NCBI GenBank assembly: GCA_963736685.1
Contig: CAVTPZ010000027.1
Span: 99,166-163,165 of the forward strand
DNA from: DASUPK01 sp963736685
Lineage (GTDB): Bacteria > Actinomycetota > Thermoleophilia > Solirubrobacterales > 70-9
Direction of reading: 5' to 3'
Length of the DNA stretch: 64,000 nt
The notes beneath the pieces are model-generated. The model did not search any database. It was given only the letters and a program-made list of their open reading frames with translations, and was not told the origin of the DNA. Shown here piece after piece: positions 7,336 through 15,540 of the stretch. Made by a program: the position numbers and the translations under genes. How positions within the stretch are numbered: the first letter of the stretch is position 1; the number at the start of each line of letters is the position of its first letter.

Positions 7336-7544
7336 TTGAACGACACCTGGCCGACCGCCTCGCGGATCTTGTCCACGATCGTCTGGGCGAGCTCCACGCC
7401 CTGTTTGCCCTGAAAGCCCTTCATGGCGGCCACCATGCCCACCATCAGGAGCGCCACCAACAGGATCAGGCCCACGTACTCAACGGTTCCCTGGCCGGTC
7501 CGCGTGGACAGACCGACAAGCCGCCGGTAAAGAAGTTCTCGCAT
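7332..7544 (-). CDS. Flp-type pilin-like membrane protein
   Basis: A 70-aa protein: MRELLYRRLVGLSTRTG, then QGTVEYVGLILLVALLMVGM and a short amphipathic end (LAQTIVDKIREAVGQVSFK). The G17/Q18 junction followed by E22 and Y23 matches the type IV prepilin rule (glutamate at +5 after cleavage) in its Flp/TadE-like form. The predicted role is a small cell-surface or secreted-pseudopilus subunit. The ATG at 7542-7544 has AGGAGG 6-7 nt upstream. No prepilin peptidase or tad assembly genes are in the window, so this is an orphan. Its gene is divergent from the coiled-coil gene. Confidence 0.75.
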   Translation of the reverse strand: MRELLYRRLVGLSTRTGQGTVEYVGLILLVALLMVGMVAAMKGFQGKQGVELAQTIVDKIREAVGQVSFK

Positions 7545-7680
7545 CTGCAACCTCCTCGAGCTCGTTTCCGGAAGGCTCACCCGGGGCGGCGCACGGAACC
7601 AGACCGCGAAGTCCCCGAAGGCGAACGGCCCCGCGCCGAAATCTCGCCTTGGCCTGCACGTCGCGTAGAGTGCCGCCCCG

Positions 7681-9639
7681 ATGATCGAGCGCCAACAGGA
7701 AGGCGCCAAGGTGGATCCCGACGAGGTGCGCGCGGACGCCCCGAGCGTGGCGGTCGAGGCCCCGGAGAGCGGCGAACGCGACCCTCACGTGAAGCAGGCG
7801 ATCGACGCAGCCCGCCGTCAGGCCGAGGAGAACGCGACCGCGGAGATCCTGGCGCTCGAGGAGGACCTGGAGAAGGAGCGTGAGCGCGCGGCGAGGTCAC
7901 TGGAGGAGCTTGAGCGCCGGCTCGAGGAGGCCGAGAGCCGGTCCGCCGGAGACGTCACCGTCACGGACGCGAGGGCGCGAGAGAGGTCGCGGGAGACGGA
8001 GCTGATCGCCGAGCGCGACGAGGCCGCCGCCGCGCCGAGGGACGCTCGCGAGCGCCTCGAGCGCGCCGAGAGCGCCGGCAACGAAACAGAGAGCACCCGC
8101 GCTAACGCGGAGCGCAGAGTCAGCGAGGAGGCCGACCGCCGCCTGCGCGAGCACACCGAGCGGCTTCAGTCCCGGATCGCGGCGATGGAGGCCGAGACCG
8201 AATCCTGCATCGAGACGGCCGTCGAGGGGGCACGCCGGGAGGCCGAGGAGCAGGTCCGCGCCGAGCTCTCCGAGGAGGCGACCGGATCCGCCGCCGAGGC
8301 CGATGAGCTTCTCCCCGCCGGCGAGGAGGAGCGCCTCGAGCAGTCCCGCGCGGAGATCGAGCGCGGCATCCGCCGCGAGCTCGAGCAGGAGCTTGCCAAG
8401 CGAATAGCCGGCATTCGCTCCGACGCCGACCAGCGTGCGCGCGAGGAGGTCGATGCCGCCCGCAGCGCGGCCGAGCGCCGCTTCCAGTCGGAGCTCCGGA
8501 GCCGCGAGCGCGCCCTGGCCCGCGAGCGGGAGGCCGCCACCGAGGCAGCCGGTGCCGCCGAACGTCGCCTCGACGAGATCGCCAAGCAGATCGCCGCCGG
8601 CGAGCGGGTCGAGGGCGCGGAGGCCAGGCTCGCCGAGGACCAGACGAGAATTCAGAAGGAAGCCGACGAGCGCGTGGACGCCGAGTTGCGCCGGGTGCAG
8701 GCCGAATCCGACGCCAAGATCGCCGAGGCGATTGCAAAGGTTGAGGCCGACACCCAGGCCCGCGTGGAGCAGGAGGCGAGTCGTCGCCTCGCAGAGCAGG
8801 AGGAGACCCTCCGCGCGGAGGCCGAGGAGCGGGTGCGCTTCGCGGGCGAGGCGGTCCGCGAGGAGACCGAGCGCCCGCTGAAGGGGGAGATCAACACTCT
8901 CCGCAGCCAGCTCGAGGAGGAGCGCTCGTCCCGCGAGGTGGTTGAGAAGGCGGATGCCCGCGCCGCCGCAGCGGAGTGGATCCGCGGCCAGGTCGGGGAG
9001 CTCCGCAAGGAGATCGAAAAGCTCGAGAGGCGCTTCGCCAAGCGGGAGCAGGAGCTCGCCACGGAGCTCGAGCAGGCCGGCCGCGCGCTGCGCTCAGCCG
9101 GGCACCAGCTCCGCGAGGCCGAGGCCCGAGCCGAGTCCGCGGAGAGCAAGCTCGGCGATGTCGCCGACGAGGACCGCAATAAGGCGGGAGGTGCCCAGGC
9201 GCATGCCGCATCGGTCGGCATCGAGCTACCGGAGCCCGATCAGGACGAGGCCGGCGATGAGCAGAGCACCGAGGAGCAGGACGCGGTGAAGCCGGACCCC
9301 GAGCCGCGGGGCTTCCTGGCCAGGCGCCGGGCGCGGCGAGCCGAGAAGGCCGCCGCGAAGGATCAGGCCAAGGCCGAGCAAGCGGCCGCGGATGCCAAGG
9401 TCGCCGAACCCGCGGCGGAGACGAAGAACACGCGATCGCCCCGAGGCGCCCGTCCGCTCGATCTCAACAAGGCGAACTTCGAGCAGCTGCGCGAGCTCGG
9501 CATGTCCGTGACCCAGGCGACCCGCGTCATCGCGTACCGAGAGCGCGAGAAGGGCTTCGCCTCGGTGGACGACCTCGAGGCTGTTCCGGGGATCCCGAAG
9601 AAGCTCCTCGACGAGATCAGGGACCAGCTCAGCGCATGA
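7681..9639 (+). CDS. Long coiled-coil protein with C-terminal helix-hairpin-helix domain
   Basis: A 652-aa protein. Residues ~40-490 are almost unbroken Glu/Arg/Ala-rich helix with heptad character (for example ERERAARSLEELERRLEEAE), a long coiled coil. A linker follows, with a basic RRARRAEKAAAKDQAKAEQ segment. The last ~60 residues are a ComEA-like HhH: LDLNKANFEQLRELGM, VTQATRVIAYREREKGFASV, DDLEAVPGIPKKLLDEI. The HhH part usually contacts DNA non-specifically. No signal peptide is seen, so it is cytoplasmic. It could be a structural or chromosome-associated protein; I cannot name a family. It is divergent from the pilin gene (136 bp). Confidence 0.8.
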   Translation: MIERQQEGAKVDPDEVRADAPSVAVEAPESGERDPHVKQAIDAARRQAEENATAEILALEEDLEKERERAARSLEELERRLEEAESRSAGDVTVTDARARERSRETELIAERDEAAAAPRDARERLERAESAGNETESTRANAERRVSEEADRRLREHTERLQSRIAAMEAETESCIETAVEGARREAEEQVRAELSEEATGSAAEADELLPAGEEERLEQSRAEIERGIRRELEQELAKRIAGIRSDADQRAREEVDAARSAAERRFQSELRSRERALAREREAATEAAGAAERRLDEIAKQIAAGERVEGAEARLAEDQTRIQKEADERVDAELRRVQAESDAKIAEAIAKVEADTQARVEQEASRRLAEQEETLRAEAEERVRFAGEAVREETERPLKGEINTLRSQLEEERSSREVVEKADARAAAAEWIRGQVGELRKEIEKLERRFAKREQELATELEQAGRALRSAGHQLREAEARAESAESKLGDVADEDRNKAGGAQAHAASVGIELPEPDQDEAGDEQSTEEQDAVKPDPEPRGFLARRRARRAEKAAAKDQAKAEQAAADAKVAEPAAETKNTRSPRGARPLDLNKANFEQLRELGMSVTQATRVIAYREREKGFASVDDLEAVPGIPKKLLDEIRDQLSA

Positions 9640-9649
9640 GGGGCTCCGC

Positions 9650-10567
9650 CTAGTCCGAGGCAGCCAGGCCGGGCCAGTAGCGCGCGAGGCGCTCCCGGTA
9701 CGACGCGGCAGGCGCTGCCGGTGCGTCACGAGGCGAGCGCTCGTCGCCGGCGGCATCGAGCGTCGCCACGACGCCGCGGGCCAGCGCCCCGAGCGAGTAG
9801 CCGCCCTCGAGGCAGATCAGCAGGGGCACGCCCAGCTCCTCCGCGAGGTCGCGCATCGTCGCCGTCAGGTCGGCGTAGGAGGCGTCGTCCAGCTCGCAGT
9901 TGGCCAGGGGGTCGTCGCGATGCGCGTCGTAGCCCGCCGAGATGCAGAGCAGCCCCGGCCGCCACTCCCGGGCGATCGGCGCGACCACGCGCTGGGTCAG
10001 CGCCAGGAACTCGTCAGGGCCGCTTCCGGGCGGAACCGGGAGGTTGACCGTGTACCCCTCCCCGTCGCCGCTGCCGAAGTCCGTGGCGGCGCCGGTTCCC
10101 GGGTAGAGGGGGCTCTGGTGGATGCTCGAGTAGAGAACTTCCGAGGATCCGTAGAAGATCGCCTCGGTCCCGTTGCCGTGGTGGACGTCCCAGTCCAGGA
10201 TGAGGACGCGCTCGGCGCCGCACTCCGCGATCGCATGGGCCGCGGCCACGGCGACGTTGTTGAACAGGCAGAAGCCCATCGCCCGGTCGCGCTCGGCATG
10301 GTGGCCCGGTGGGCGCAGCCCGCAGAAGGCGAACCCTCCCTCCTCCATCAGCCGCTCGGTCGCGTGGACGGCCCCGCCGGCTGCATGCAGCGCGGCCTCC
10401 CAGGAACCCTCGCTGGCGATCGTGTCGAGGTCGATCATCCCTCCCCCCTTCGCGGAGAAGGCCTCGATGGTGTCCACGTGCGCGGCGCCGTGGACACGCT
10501 CGAGCTGCTCGCGGGTTGCCGCCGGAGCCTCCACCCGCTCCAGCCCCAGCCAGTCGCGCTCGGACAT
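9650..10567 (-). CDS. Histone deacetylase family hydrolase (AcuC-like)
   Basis: 305 aa from the first ATG. The zinc amidohydrolase core is clear: RPPGHHAERDRAMGFCLFNN, LILDWDVHHGNGTEAIFY and ISAGYDAHRDDPLANCEL, giving the Asp/His zinc ligands and the tandem His. Relatives deacetylate acetyl-lysine proteins (AcuC on acetyl-CoA synthetase), polyamines or other amides; the substrate here is unknown. The family's N-terminal HDTG-HPES-RRL motif is present in frame upstream of this ATG (about 10585-10624), and the frame stays open past 10660 with no ATG, GTG or TTG. The true start is therefore upstream and non-standard, or hidden by an error. Divergent from nadB. Confidence 0.9.
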   Translation of the reverse strand: MSERDWLGLERVEAPAATREQLERVHGAAHVDTIEAFSAKGGGMIDLDTIASEGSWEAALHAAGGAVHATERLMEEGGFAFCGLRPPGHHAERDRAMGFCLFNNVAVAAAHAIAECGAERVLILDWDVHHGNGTEAIFYGSSEVLYSSIHQSPLYPGTGAATDFGSGDGEGYTVNLPVPPGSGPDEFLALTQRVVAPIAREWRPGLLCISAGYDAHRDDPLANCELDDASYADLTATMRDLAEELGVPLLICLEGGYSLGALARGVVATLDAAGDERSPRDAPAAPAASYRERLARYWPGLAASD

Positions 10568-10689
10568 CGCCTCCTCTATCGCGGTCAGGCGCCTGGCGCT
10601 CTCGGGATGTCCGCCCGTGTCATGCCGGAAGGAACTCGGGTGTCTCAGATAGAGGCCTCGGATGAGCGCACAGTACGGTTCAGCGCTCG

Positions 10690-12132
10690 ATGCCGCCGGA
10701 CGACCGATTCGACGTCGTGGTTGTGGGCGGGGGCGCAGCCGGCCTCTACTCGGCCCTGACCGCGGCCGACGCGGGTTCGCGCGTCGCCATGGTCTCCCGG
10801 AAGCCGCTCAGCGAGAGCTCGAGCTTCTGGGCCCAGGGCGGCCTCGCCGCCGCGATCGGGCCCGACGACTCCCCGGAGCAGCACGTCGAGGACACCGTCG
10901 CCGCCGGGCGCGGGGCGTGCAGGCGATCCGCCGCGGAGCTGCTCGCGCACGAGGCGCCGGGCGTCGTCCGGGAGCTCCAGCGACGAGGCGTCCACTTCGA
11001 CCTGCTCCCCGACGAGAGCCTCTCGCTGGCGCTGGAGGGCGGTCACTCACGGCGTCGGATCGTGCACGCAGGCGGCGCGGCGACCGGCAGGCGGATCACG
11101 GAGCGCCTCGCCGAGCTCGCCGGGCAGGAGGAGCGGATCGAGGTGATCGAGAAGACCTCGGCGGTCGCCCTCTGGGGCGACGGCGAGCGGTGTTTCGGCG
11201 TTCTCACCGATCGCGAGCCACTCCGCGCGAAGGCGACGATCTTCGCCACCGGAGGCGCGGCCGCCCTCTGGGCCCGGACCACCAACCCCTGGGGCGCGAT
11301 CGGCGCAGGGCCGGTGATGGCCCACGCGGCGGGCGCCGAGCTCGCCGACCTCGAGCTCTGCCAATTCCACCCGACGGCTCTGTCGGCGCCCGGCACCGAT
11401 TCGGACGGGCTCCTCGTCACGGAGGCCGTCCGCGGCGAGGGGGCGCCCCTGCTCGGGGCCGACGGCGAGCGCTTCACCGACGAGCTCGCCCCCCGCGACG
11501 CCGTCACCCTGGCCGTTCTCGACCAGATGAAGATCGACGGCTCCGACCACGTCTACCTCGACATGCGCGAGCTGAGCGAGGCGCGCTTCCCGAGCGTCTT
11601 CGCGTCCCTGCGCCAGGCGGGCTTCGACCCCACACAGGAGCCGATCCCGGTCTCCCCCGCCTCCCACTACGTGATGGGCGGCATCGCCACCGACCTGGAG
11701 GGGCGCTCCTCGCTGCCGGGCCTCTTCGCGGTGGGCGAGTGCGCGGACACCGGGCTGCACGGCGCGAACCGCCTGGCCTCGAACTCACTGACGGAGTGCT
11801 TCGTGCTGGGCGCCAGGGCGGCGCGTGCTGCGTCGGTGGAGATCGAGGTTGGGAGCGCCCCGGAACCACCGAAGTGGCGTTTCGACCCGCCCCTGGCCGA
11901 GACCAGGCAGGCGGTCTGGAGGCTCGCCGGCCCGCTCAGGCGTCAGGAGGAACTCGAGCGGCTGCTCGACGACCCCTATCCGCTCGCGCGGCTGATCGCC
12001 CGTTTCGCGCTCGAGCGCGAGGAGTCGCGCGGATCCCACCGCAGGCTCGAATTTCCGGACCTGAACCCCGAACTCGACGGCCTCCACATCGTCTGCAGCG
12101 GCGACGAGCTCGCCTGGGAGGCGTGGGAGTAG
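10690..12132 (+). CDS. nadB: L-aspartate oxidase
   Basis: 480 aa. The N-terminal FAD-binding motif VVVVGGGAAGLYSALTAA is followed by SESSSFWAQGGLAAA, the HVEDTVAAG block, the substrate region FHPTALSAPG and the C-terminal FAD contact LHGANRLASNSLTE. It oxidises aspartate to iminoaspartate, the first step of de novo NAD synthesis; NadA would then make quinolinate. No nadA or nadC lies in the window. The C-terminal helical domain is somewhat short for the family (ends LAWEAWE). The stop codon lies in a hairpin at 12128-12143. Confidence 0.94.
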   Translation: MPPDDRFDVVVVGGGAAGLYSALTAADAGSRVAMVSRKPLSESSSFWAQGGLAAAIGPDDSPEQHVEDTVAAGRGACRRSAAELLAHEAPGVVRELQRRGVHFDLLPDESLSLALEGGHSRRRIVHAGGAATGRRITERLAELAGQEERIEVIEKTSAVALWGDGERCFGVLTDREPLRAKATIFATGGAAALWARTTNPWGAIGAGPVMAHAAGAELADLELCQFHPTALSAPGTDSDGLLVTEAVRGEGAPLLGADGERFTDELAPRDAVTLAVLDQMKIDGSDHVYLDMRELSEARFPSVFASLRQAGFDPTQEPIPVSPASHYVMGGIATDLEGRSSLPGLFAVGECADTGLHGANRLASNSLTECFVLGARAARAASVEIEVGSAPEPPKWRFDPPLAETRQAVWRLAGPLRRQEELERLLDDPYPLARLIARFALEREESRGSHRRLEFPDLNPELDGLHIVCSGDELAWEAWE

Positions 12133-12222
12133 GCAAGCGCCTACTCAAAAGCGTTGCCCTGAGCCTACTTAATACTACTTAATAGGTGCTTAACCCAAAA
12201 ATTGGGTATGCCGTGGTTCAAT
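12128..12222. other. AT-rich intergenic segment with hairpin, tandem repeat and palindrome
   Basis: Just after nadB lies the hairpin GTAGGC-AAGC-GCCTAC (12128-12143), containing the nadB stop. It is followed by a tandem CTACTTAATA CTACTTAATA near 12163-12184 and the palindrome ACCCAAAAATTGGGT near 12192-12208. The base composition is far richer in A/T than anything around it. It probably combines the nadB terminator with the promoter or operator of the DUF5763-like gene. Confidence 0.45.
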
Positions 12223-12297
12223 CAGCACCGCCTGGACGGTCCGAGGGCAGGAAGAGCCCGAGGACGAGGGTTCAGGGGGGTAAAGGAGAGATCACGG

Positions 12298-12735
12298 ATG
12301 TATCAATTCAGTCGTTCCATCTACAGGGACCTGGCGCCTCGCATCGACACCTCCGGGGGTGTGGAAAGGACGTTCGCGGCCCGGCAGAACCTGCTGGAAG
12401 CTTGCGAGGCCACCATTCAGCGGCTCGTTTCGGATCGCCGCTACTTCGCCCGCCCGGCGAAGACCCTGTTTTCCGAGGTTCGCGAGTACTTCGCTCTTGC
12501 CGAGCAGGTACGCGTCTACATGGTCATCGAGCGGCAAATCGGGCTGATCGAGGAGTTCCTCGACTCACTGCCCGCGGATGTGACGCTCGATGGCCAGGAG
12601 AGGAACTGTCTGGCCAGCACTCGCAAGGGCACGCCCTGCCAGCGTGAGCCGCTGCCGGGGATGGATTACTGCCCCTCGCACAAGCATCTCGAGGAGACCT
12701 TCGAGACGCGCGAGGTCGAAGCAGCCGCGGCCTAG
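12298..12735 (+). CDS. Small protein with C-terminal CCCH zinc motif (DUF5763-like)
   Basis: 145 aa. Residues 1-100 are helical (YQFSRSIYRDLAPRID, QNLLEACEATIQRLVSD, then a segment ending RQIGLIEEFLDSLP). The C-terminal part CLASTRKGTPCQREPLPGMD followed by YCPSH gives Cys104, Cys114, Cys125 and His128, a compact zinc site of the DUF5763 type. Function unknown; the site may bind nucleic acid or protein. The ATG at 12298 has AAAGGAGAG ~8 nt upstream, whereas an earlier in-frame start near 12202 lacks one. It stands alone between an AT-rich upstream region and a terminator-like hairpin. Confidence 0.75.
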   Translation: MYQFSRSIYRDLAPRIDTSGGVERTFAARQNLLEACEATIQRLVSDRRYFARPAKTLFSEVREYFALAEQVRVYMVIERQIGLIEEFLDSLPADVTLDGQERNCLASTRKGTPCQREPLPGMDYCPSHKHLEETFETREVEAAAA

Positions 12736-12736
12736 C

Positions 12737-12766
12737 GGTCACCAGGCCGCTCCACTTTGGAGCGCG
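12737..12766. repeat. Intergenic repeat, family A, half copy
   Basis: GGTCACCAGGCCGCTCCACT followed by TTGGAGCG matches the right arm of copies 1, 2 and 4 in reverse orientation, but the partner arm is missing. It starts 1-2 bp after the DUF5763-like stop and runs into the hairpin at 12772-12802. Confidence 0.55.
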
Positions 12767-12771
12767 GCGCT

Positions 12772-12802
12772 GCTGAGACCCCCGGATTCCCGGGGGCTCA
12801 GC
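12772..12802 (+). terminator. Strong GC-rich hairpin, likely terminator
   Basis: GCTGAGACCCCCGG, loop ATT, then CCCGGGGGCTCAGC: about 13 paired bases with one bulge. There is no T-run after it, as is common in high-GC actinobacteria. It lies 37 bp beyond the zinc-motif gene. Confidence 0.6.
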
Positions 12803-12890
12803 TGTGCTCCACCTCACACTGCCGGCGGCATCCCGCACGGCGTCCGCGGCGTAGGTCTCTCTGTTCATTCAACCGAGCAAGGGAGAGCAG

Positions 12891-13517
12891 ATGACGAAGC
12901 CTTGGGAACACGTGTTCAGCGCCCTCTACGACCCGCTTCTCTGGGTCGGCGAGCGGACCGGGATGGCAAAGCGGAGACGGGACCTGCTCAGCCAGGCCGA
13001 CGGCCGGGTGCTGGAGCTCGGCGCCGGCACCGGCCTCAATCTCCCGCACTACCCCGATGAGATCGCAGAGCTCACGCTGACGGAGCCGGCCGCCCCCATG
13101 CTCCCGAAGCTGGAGCGCCGCCTGCGAAAGACAGACCGCGACGGCCAGGTGGTGGTGGCGACCGCCGAGGACCTTCCGTTCGACGACGACAGCTTCGACA
13201 CCGTGGTTTCCACACTGGTGCTCTGCACCGTCGACGACCCGCGGCGGGCGATCGAGGAGACCGCGCGGGTGCTCAGGCCGGGAGGCAAGCTGCTCTTCCT
13301 CGAGCACGTCCGCGCCGACACCCGGCGCCTCGCGCGCTGGCAGGACCGGCTCCACCGCCCGTGGCACGCGTTCGCCGCGGGCTGCCACGCGAACAGGCCG
13401 ACGGTTGACCTGCTGCGTGACAGCCCGCTCTCGGTGGAGGCCGTTGACCACGACCGCTGGGCGTGGATGCCGGCGCTGGTCCACCCTCTGGCATTCGGGA
13501 GCGCCCAAGCGTCATAG
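12891..13517 (+). CDS. Class I SAM-dependent methyltransferase (UbiE/METTL7-like)
   Basis: 208 aa. SAM motif I is VLELGAGTGLNLPHY, the acidic end of strand 2 is LTEPAAPM, motif II/III region is ATAEDLPFDDDSFDTVVSTL and motif post-II is LRPGGKLLFLEHVRA. The pattern WQDRLHRPWHAFAAGCHANR is found in the METTL7-like/phospholipid-type branch, so a lipid or small thiol substrate is possible. The start ATG at 12891 has GGGAGAG upstream. Its stop is 8 bp before hyuA; whether the two genes share a function is unclear. Confidence 0.85.
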   Translation: MTKPWEHVFSALYDPLLWVGERTGMAKRRRDLLSQADGRVLELGAGTGLNLPHYPDEIAELTLTEPAAPMLPKLERRLRKTDRDGQVVVATAEDLPFDDDSFDTVVSTLVLCTVDDPRRAIEETARVLRPGGKLLFLEHVRADTRRLARWQDRLHRPWHAFAAGCHANRPTVDLLRDSPLSVEAVDHDRWAWMPALVHPLAFGSAQAS

Positions 13518-13524
13518 TCCCGCC

Positions 13525-15540
13525 ATGCTGCTCGGCGTGGACGTCGGCGGGACCTTCACCGACGCCGCCCTGCTCGACGGCGATCGACTGCACACGGCGA
13601 AGGTCCCGAGCACGCCCGAGGACCAGTCTCGCGGCGTGGTCGCCGCGGTCGACCAAGTCCTCGCCCGTGCGGGCGCAGTTCCGGCCGATGTCGACGGCTT
13701 CACCCACGGAATGACCGTGGGCACCAACGCCCTGCTCGAGGAGCGCGGCGCCCGAACGGCGCTCGTAGCCACGCGTGGCTTCGCCGACCTGCTCGACATC
13801 GGCCGCCAGAACCGCCCGAGCCTCTATCACCCCTGTCGCCCGAAGCCGCGGGCGCTGGTCGACCCCGGCGATCGCTTCGAGGCGGCCGAGCGCACCGGTG
13901 CCGAGGGCACGATCGAGGATCTCGCCGATGAGGAGATCGAACGGCTCGTCGATGCCCTGCGCGGAAGCGGGGCGGAGTCGATCGCCGTCTGCCTGCTGTT
14001 CGCCTTCCGCGATCCCTCGCACGAGCAGCGCATCGCCTCGGCGCTGCGTGAGGCCCTCCCGGACATGCACGTCTCCGCCTCGCACGAGGTCCTGCCCGCT
14101 TTCCGCGAGTACGAGCGCTTCTCCACGACCGTCATCGACGCCTACCTCTCACCTCTGCTCGGCCGCTATCTCACCAGCCTCGCCGGGGCCTGTCGCGAGC
14201 GCGGCCTGCCCGCGCCCGAGGTGATGCGCTCCTCCGGCGGCACCGCCGAAGCGGCCGAGGCCGCCAAGGCCGGGGCCTGGAGCGTCCTCTCGGGCCCGGC
14301 CGGCGGAGCGGTCGGCTCCGCGCTGTTGGCGAAGGCCGCCGCCACCCCTGACGCGATCGGGCTCGACATGGGCGGGACCTCCTGCGACGTCTGCGTGGTC
14401 GACGACGGCGAGGTGCGGCGAACCGACTCGCGCGAGATCGACGGCCGCCCGATCCAGTTGCCGATGGTCGACGTGCACACGGTCGGCGCGGGCGGCGGCT
14501 CGATCGGCTGGCGGGACGCGGGCGGGGCGCTCCGCGTCGGTCCTCGCTCCGCCGGGGCCGAGCCGGGACCCGCCTGTTACGGCCGTGGAGGCTCCGAGCC
14601 CACGGTCACCGACGCCAACCTGTTGCTCGGCTACCTCTCGCCGGATTCGGAGCTCGCCGGAGGGGTCACCCTGGATCTGGAGGCTGCGCGCAGCAGCATC
14701 GCCGAGCTGGGGGACAGCCTCGGCCTCGATGAGACCGCGGCCGCCGAGGGAATCATCCGGGTGGCGAACCAGGAGATGATTCGAGCCCTGCGGGTGGTCA
14801 CGGTGGAGCGCGGGGTCGATCCGCGCGATTACGCGCTGCTGCCGTTCGGGGGCGCCGGCCCGATGCACGCCGCGGCCCTGGCGGCGGAGCTCGAGATCTC
14901 GACGATCGTCTGCCCGCGGGCGAGCGGAGTGCTCTCCGCGCTCGGGCTGATCGCCGCGGGGCGGCGGCGGGACACGGCCCGGACCGTCCTCCTCTCCGGC
15001 AAGGGGCTTGGCGCCGAGCGGATCGCCGCCGAGGTGGACACCCTGGCCCGCCCGCTCCTGGCGGGCATGGAGGGCGCGGAGCTGGAGGTGGTCTACGAGC
15101 TCCGCTACCGGGGTCAGGCCTTCGAGCTGCCCATCCCCGGGCCGCCCGGGCCCGATCCCGCGCGTCTGGCCGAGGACTTCGCGCGCGAGCACGAGGCGCG
15201 CTATGGGTATCGCGACCCGCAGGGCACGTTGGAGCTGGTGACGATCCGCGTCGCCGCCTTCGAGCCGGGGCCCGAGCCGCGGCCCCGCGCCGCGGGAGAC
15301 GGGAAGCTGACCGAGGGCGAGCGCCGGGCCCGCTTCGACGGCGAGTGGGTGGCGACGCGGGTTCTCCGCGGCGAGCCGGAGGCCGGCTTCGAGGCCGAGG
15401 GACCATGCGTCTTCGAGCTCCCCGAGGCGACCCTGGTCCTGCCGCCAGGGTGGAGCGCTCGGGTGGATGACGCCGGGACGGTCACGGCGGTCGATGCGAG
15501 GGTGCTCCGAGGCGGAGCCGAGGAGCAACCCGTTTCATGA
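13525..15540 (+). CDS. hyuA: Hydantoinase/oxoprolinase subunit A
   Basis: 671 aa, the usual size. It opens MLLGVDVGGTFTDAALL, then THGMTVGTNALLEERGA, YERFSTTVIDAYLSPLLGRY, the second phosphate-binding motif GLDMGGTSCDVCVV and VDVHTVGAGGGSIGW. The family hydrolyses cyclic amides (hydantoins, 5-oxoproline) with ATP, as an A-B complex. Substrate unknown. The last ~15 residues (DARVLRGGAEEQPVS) are encoded by a repeat also present at 17932-17975, so the native C-terminus may have been extended by it. It overlaps hyuB by 4 bp. Confidence 0.95.
   Translation: MLLGVDVGGTFTDAALLDGDRLHTAKVPSTPEDQSRGVVAAVDQVLARAGAVPADVDGFTHGMTVGTNALLEERGARTALVATRGFADLLDIGRQNRPSLYHPCRPKPRALVDPGDRFEAAERTGAEGTIEDLADEEIERLVDALRGSGAESIAVCLLFAFRDPSHEQRIASALREALPDMHVSASHEVLPAFREYERFSTTVIDAYLSPLLGRYLTSLAGACRERGLPAPEVMRSSGGTAEAAEAAKAGAWSVLSGPAGGAVGSALLAKAAATPDAIGLDMGGTSCDVCVVDDGEVRRTDSREIDGRPIQLPMVDVHTVGAGGGSIGWRDAGGALRVGPRSAGAEPGPACYGRGGSEPTVTDANLLLGYLSPDSELAGGVTLDLEAARSSIAELGDSLGLDETAAAEGIIRVANQEMIRALRVVTVERGVDPRDYALLPFGGAGPMHAAALAAELEISTIVCPRASGVLSALGLIAAGRRRDTARTVLLSGKGLGAERIAAEVDTLARPLLAGMEGAELEVVYELRYRGQAFELPIPGPPGPDPARLAEDFAREHEARYGYRDPQGTLELVTIRVAAFEPGPEPRPRAAGDGKLTEGERRARFDGEWVATRVLRGEPEAGFEAEGPCVFELPEATLVLPPGWSARVDDAGTVTAVDARVLRGGAEEQPVS
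15493..15535 (+). repeat. Family B repeat, copy 1 (inside hyuA 3' end)
   Basis: GATGCGAGGGTGCTCCGAGG, then CGGAGCCGAGGAGCAACCCG and TTT. Its reverse complement matches 17932-17975 at about 38 of 43 positions. Partly self-complementary (GCTCCGAGGC/GCCGAGGAGC). It codes for the last residues of HyuA. Confidence 0.6.
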
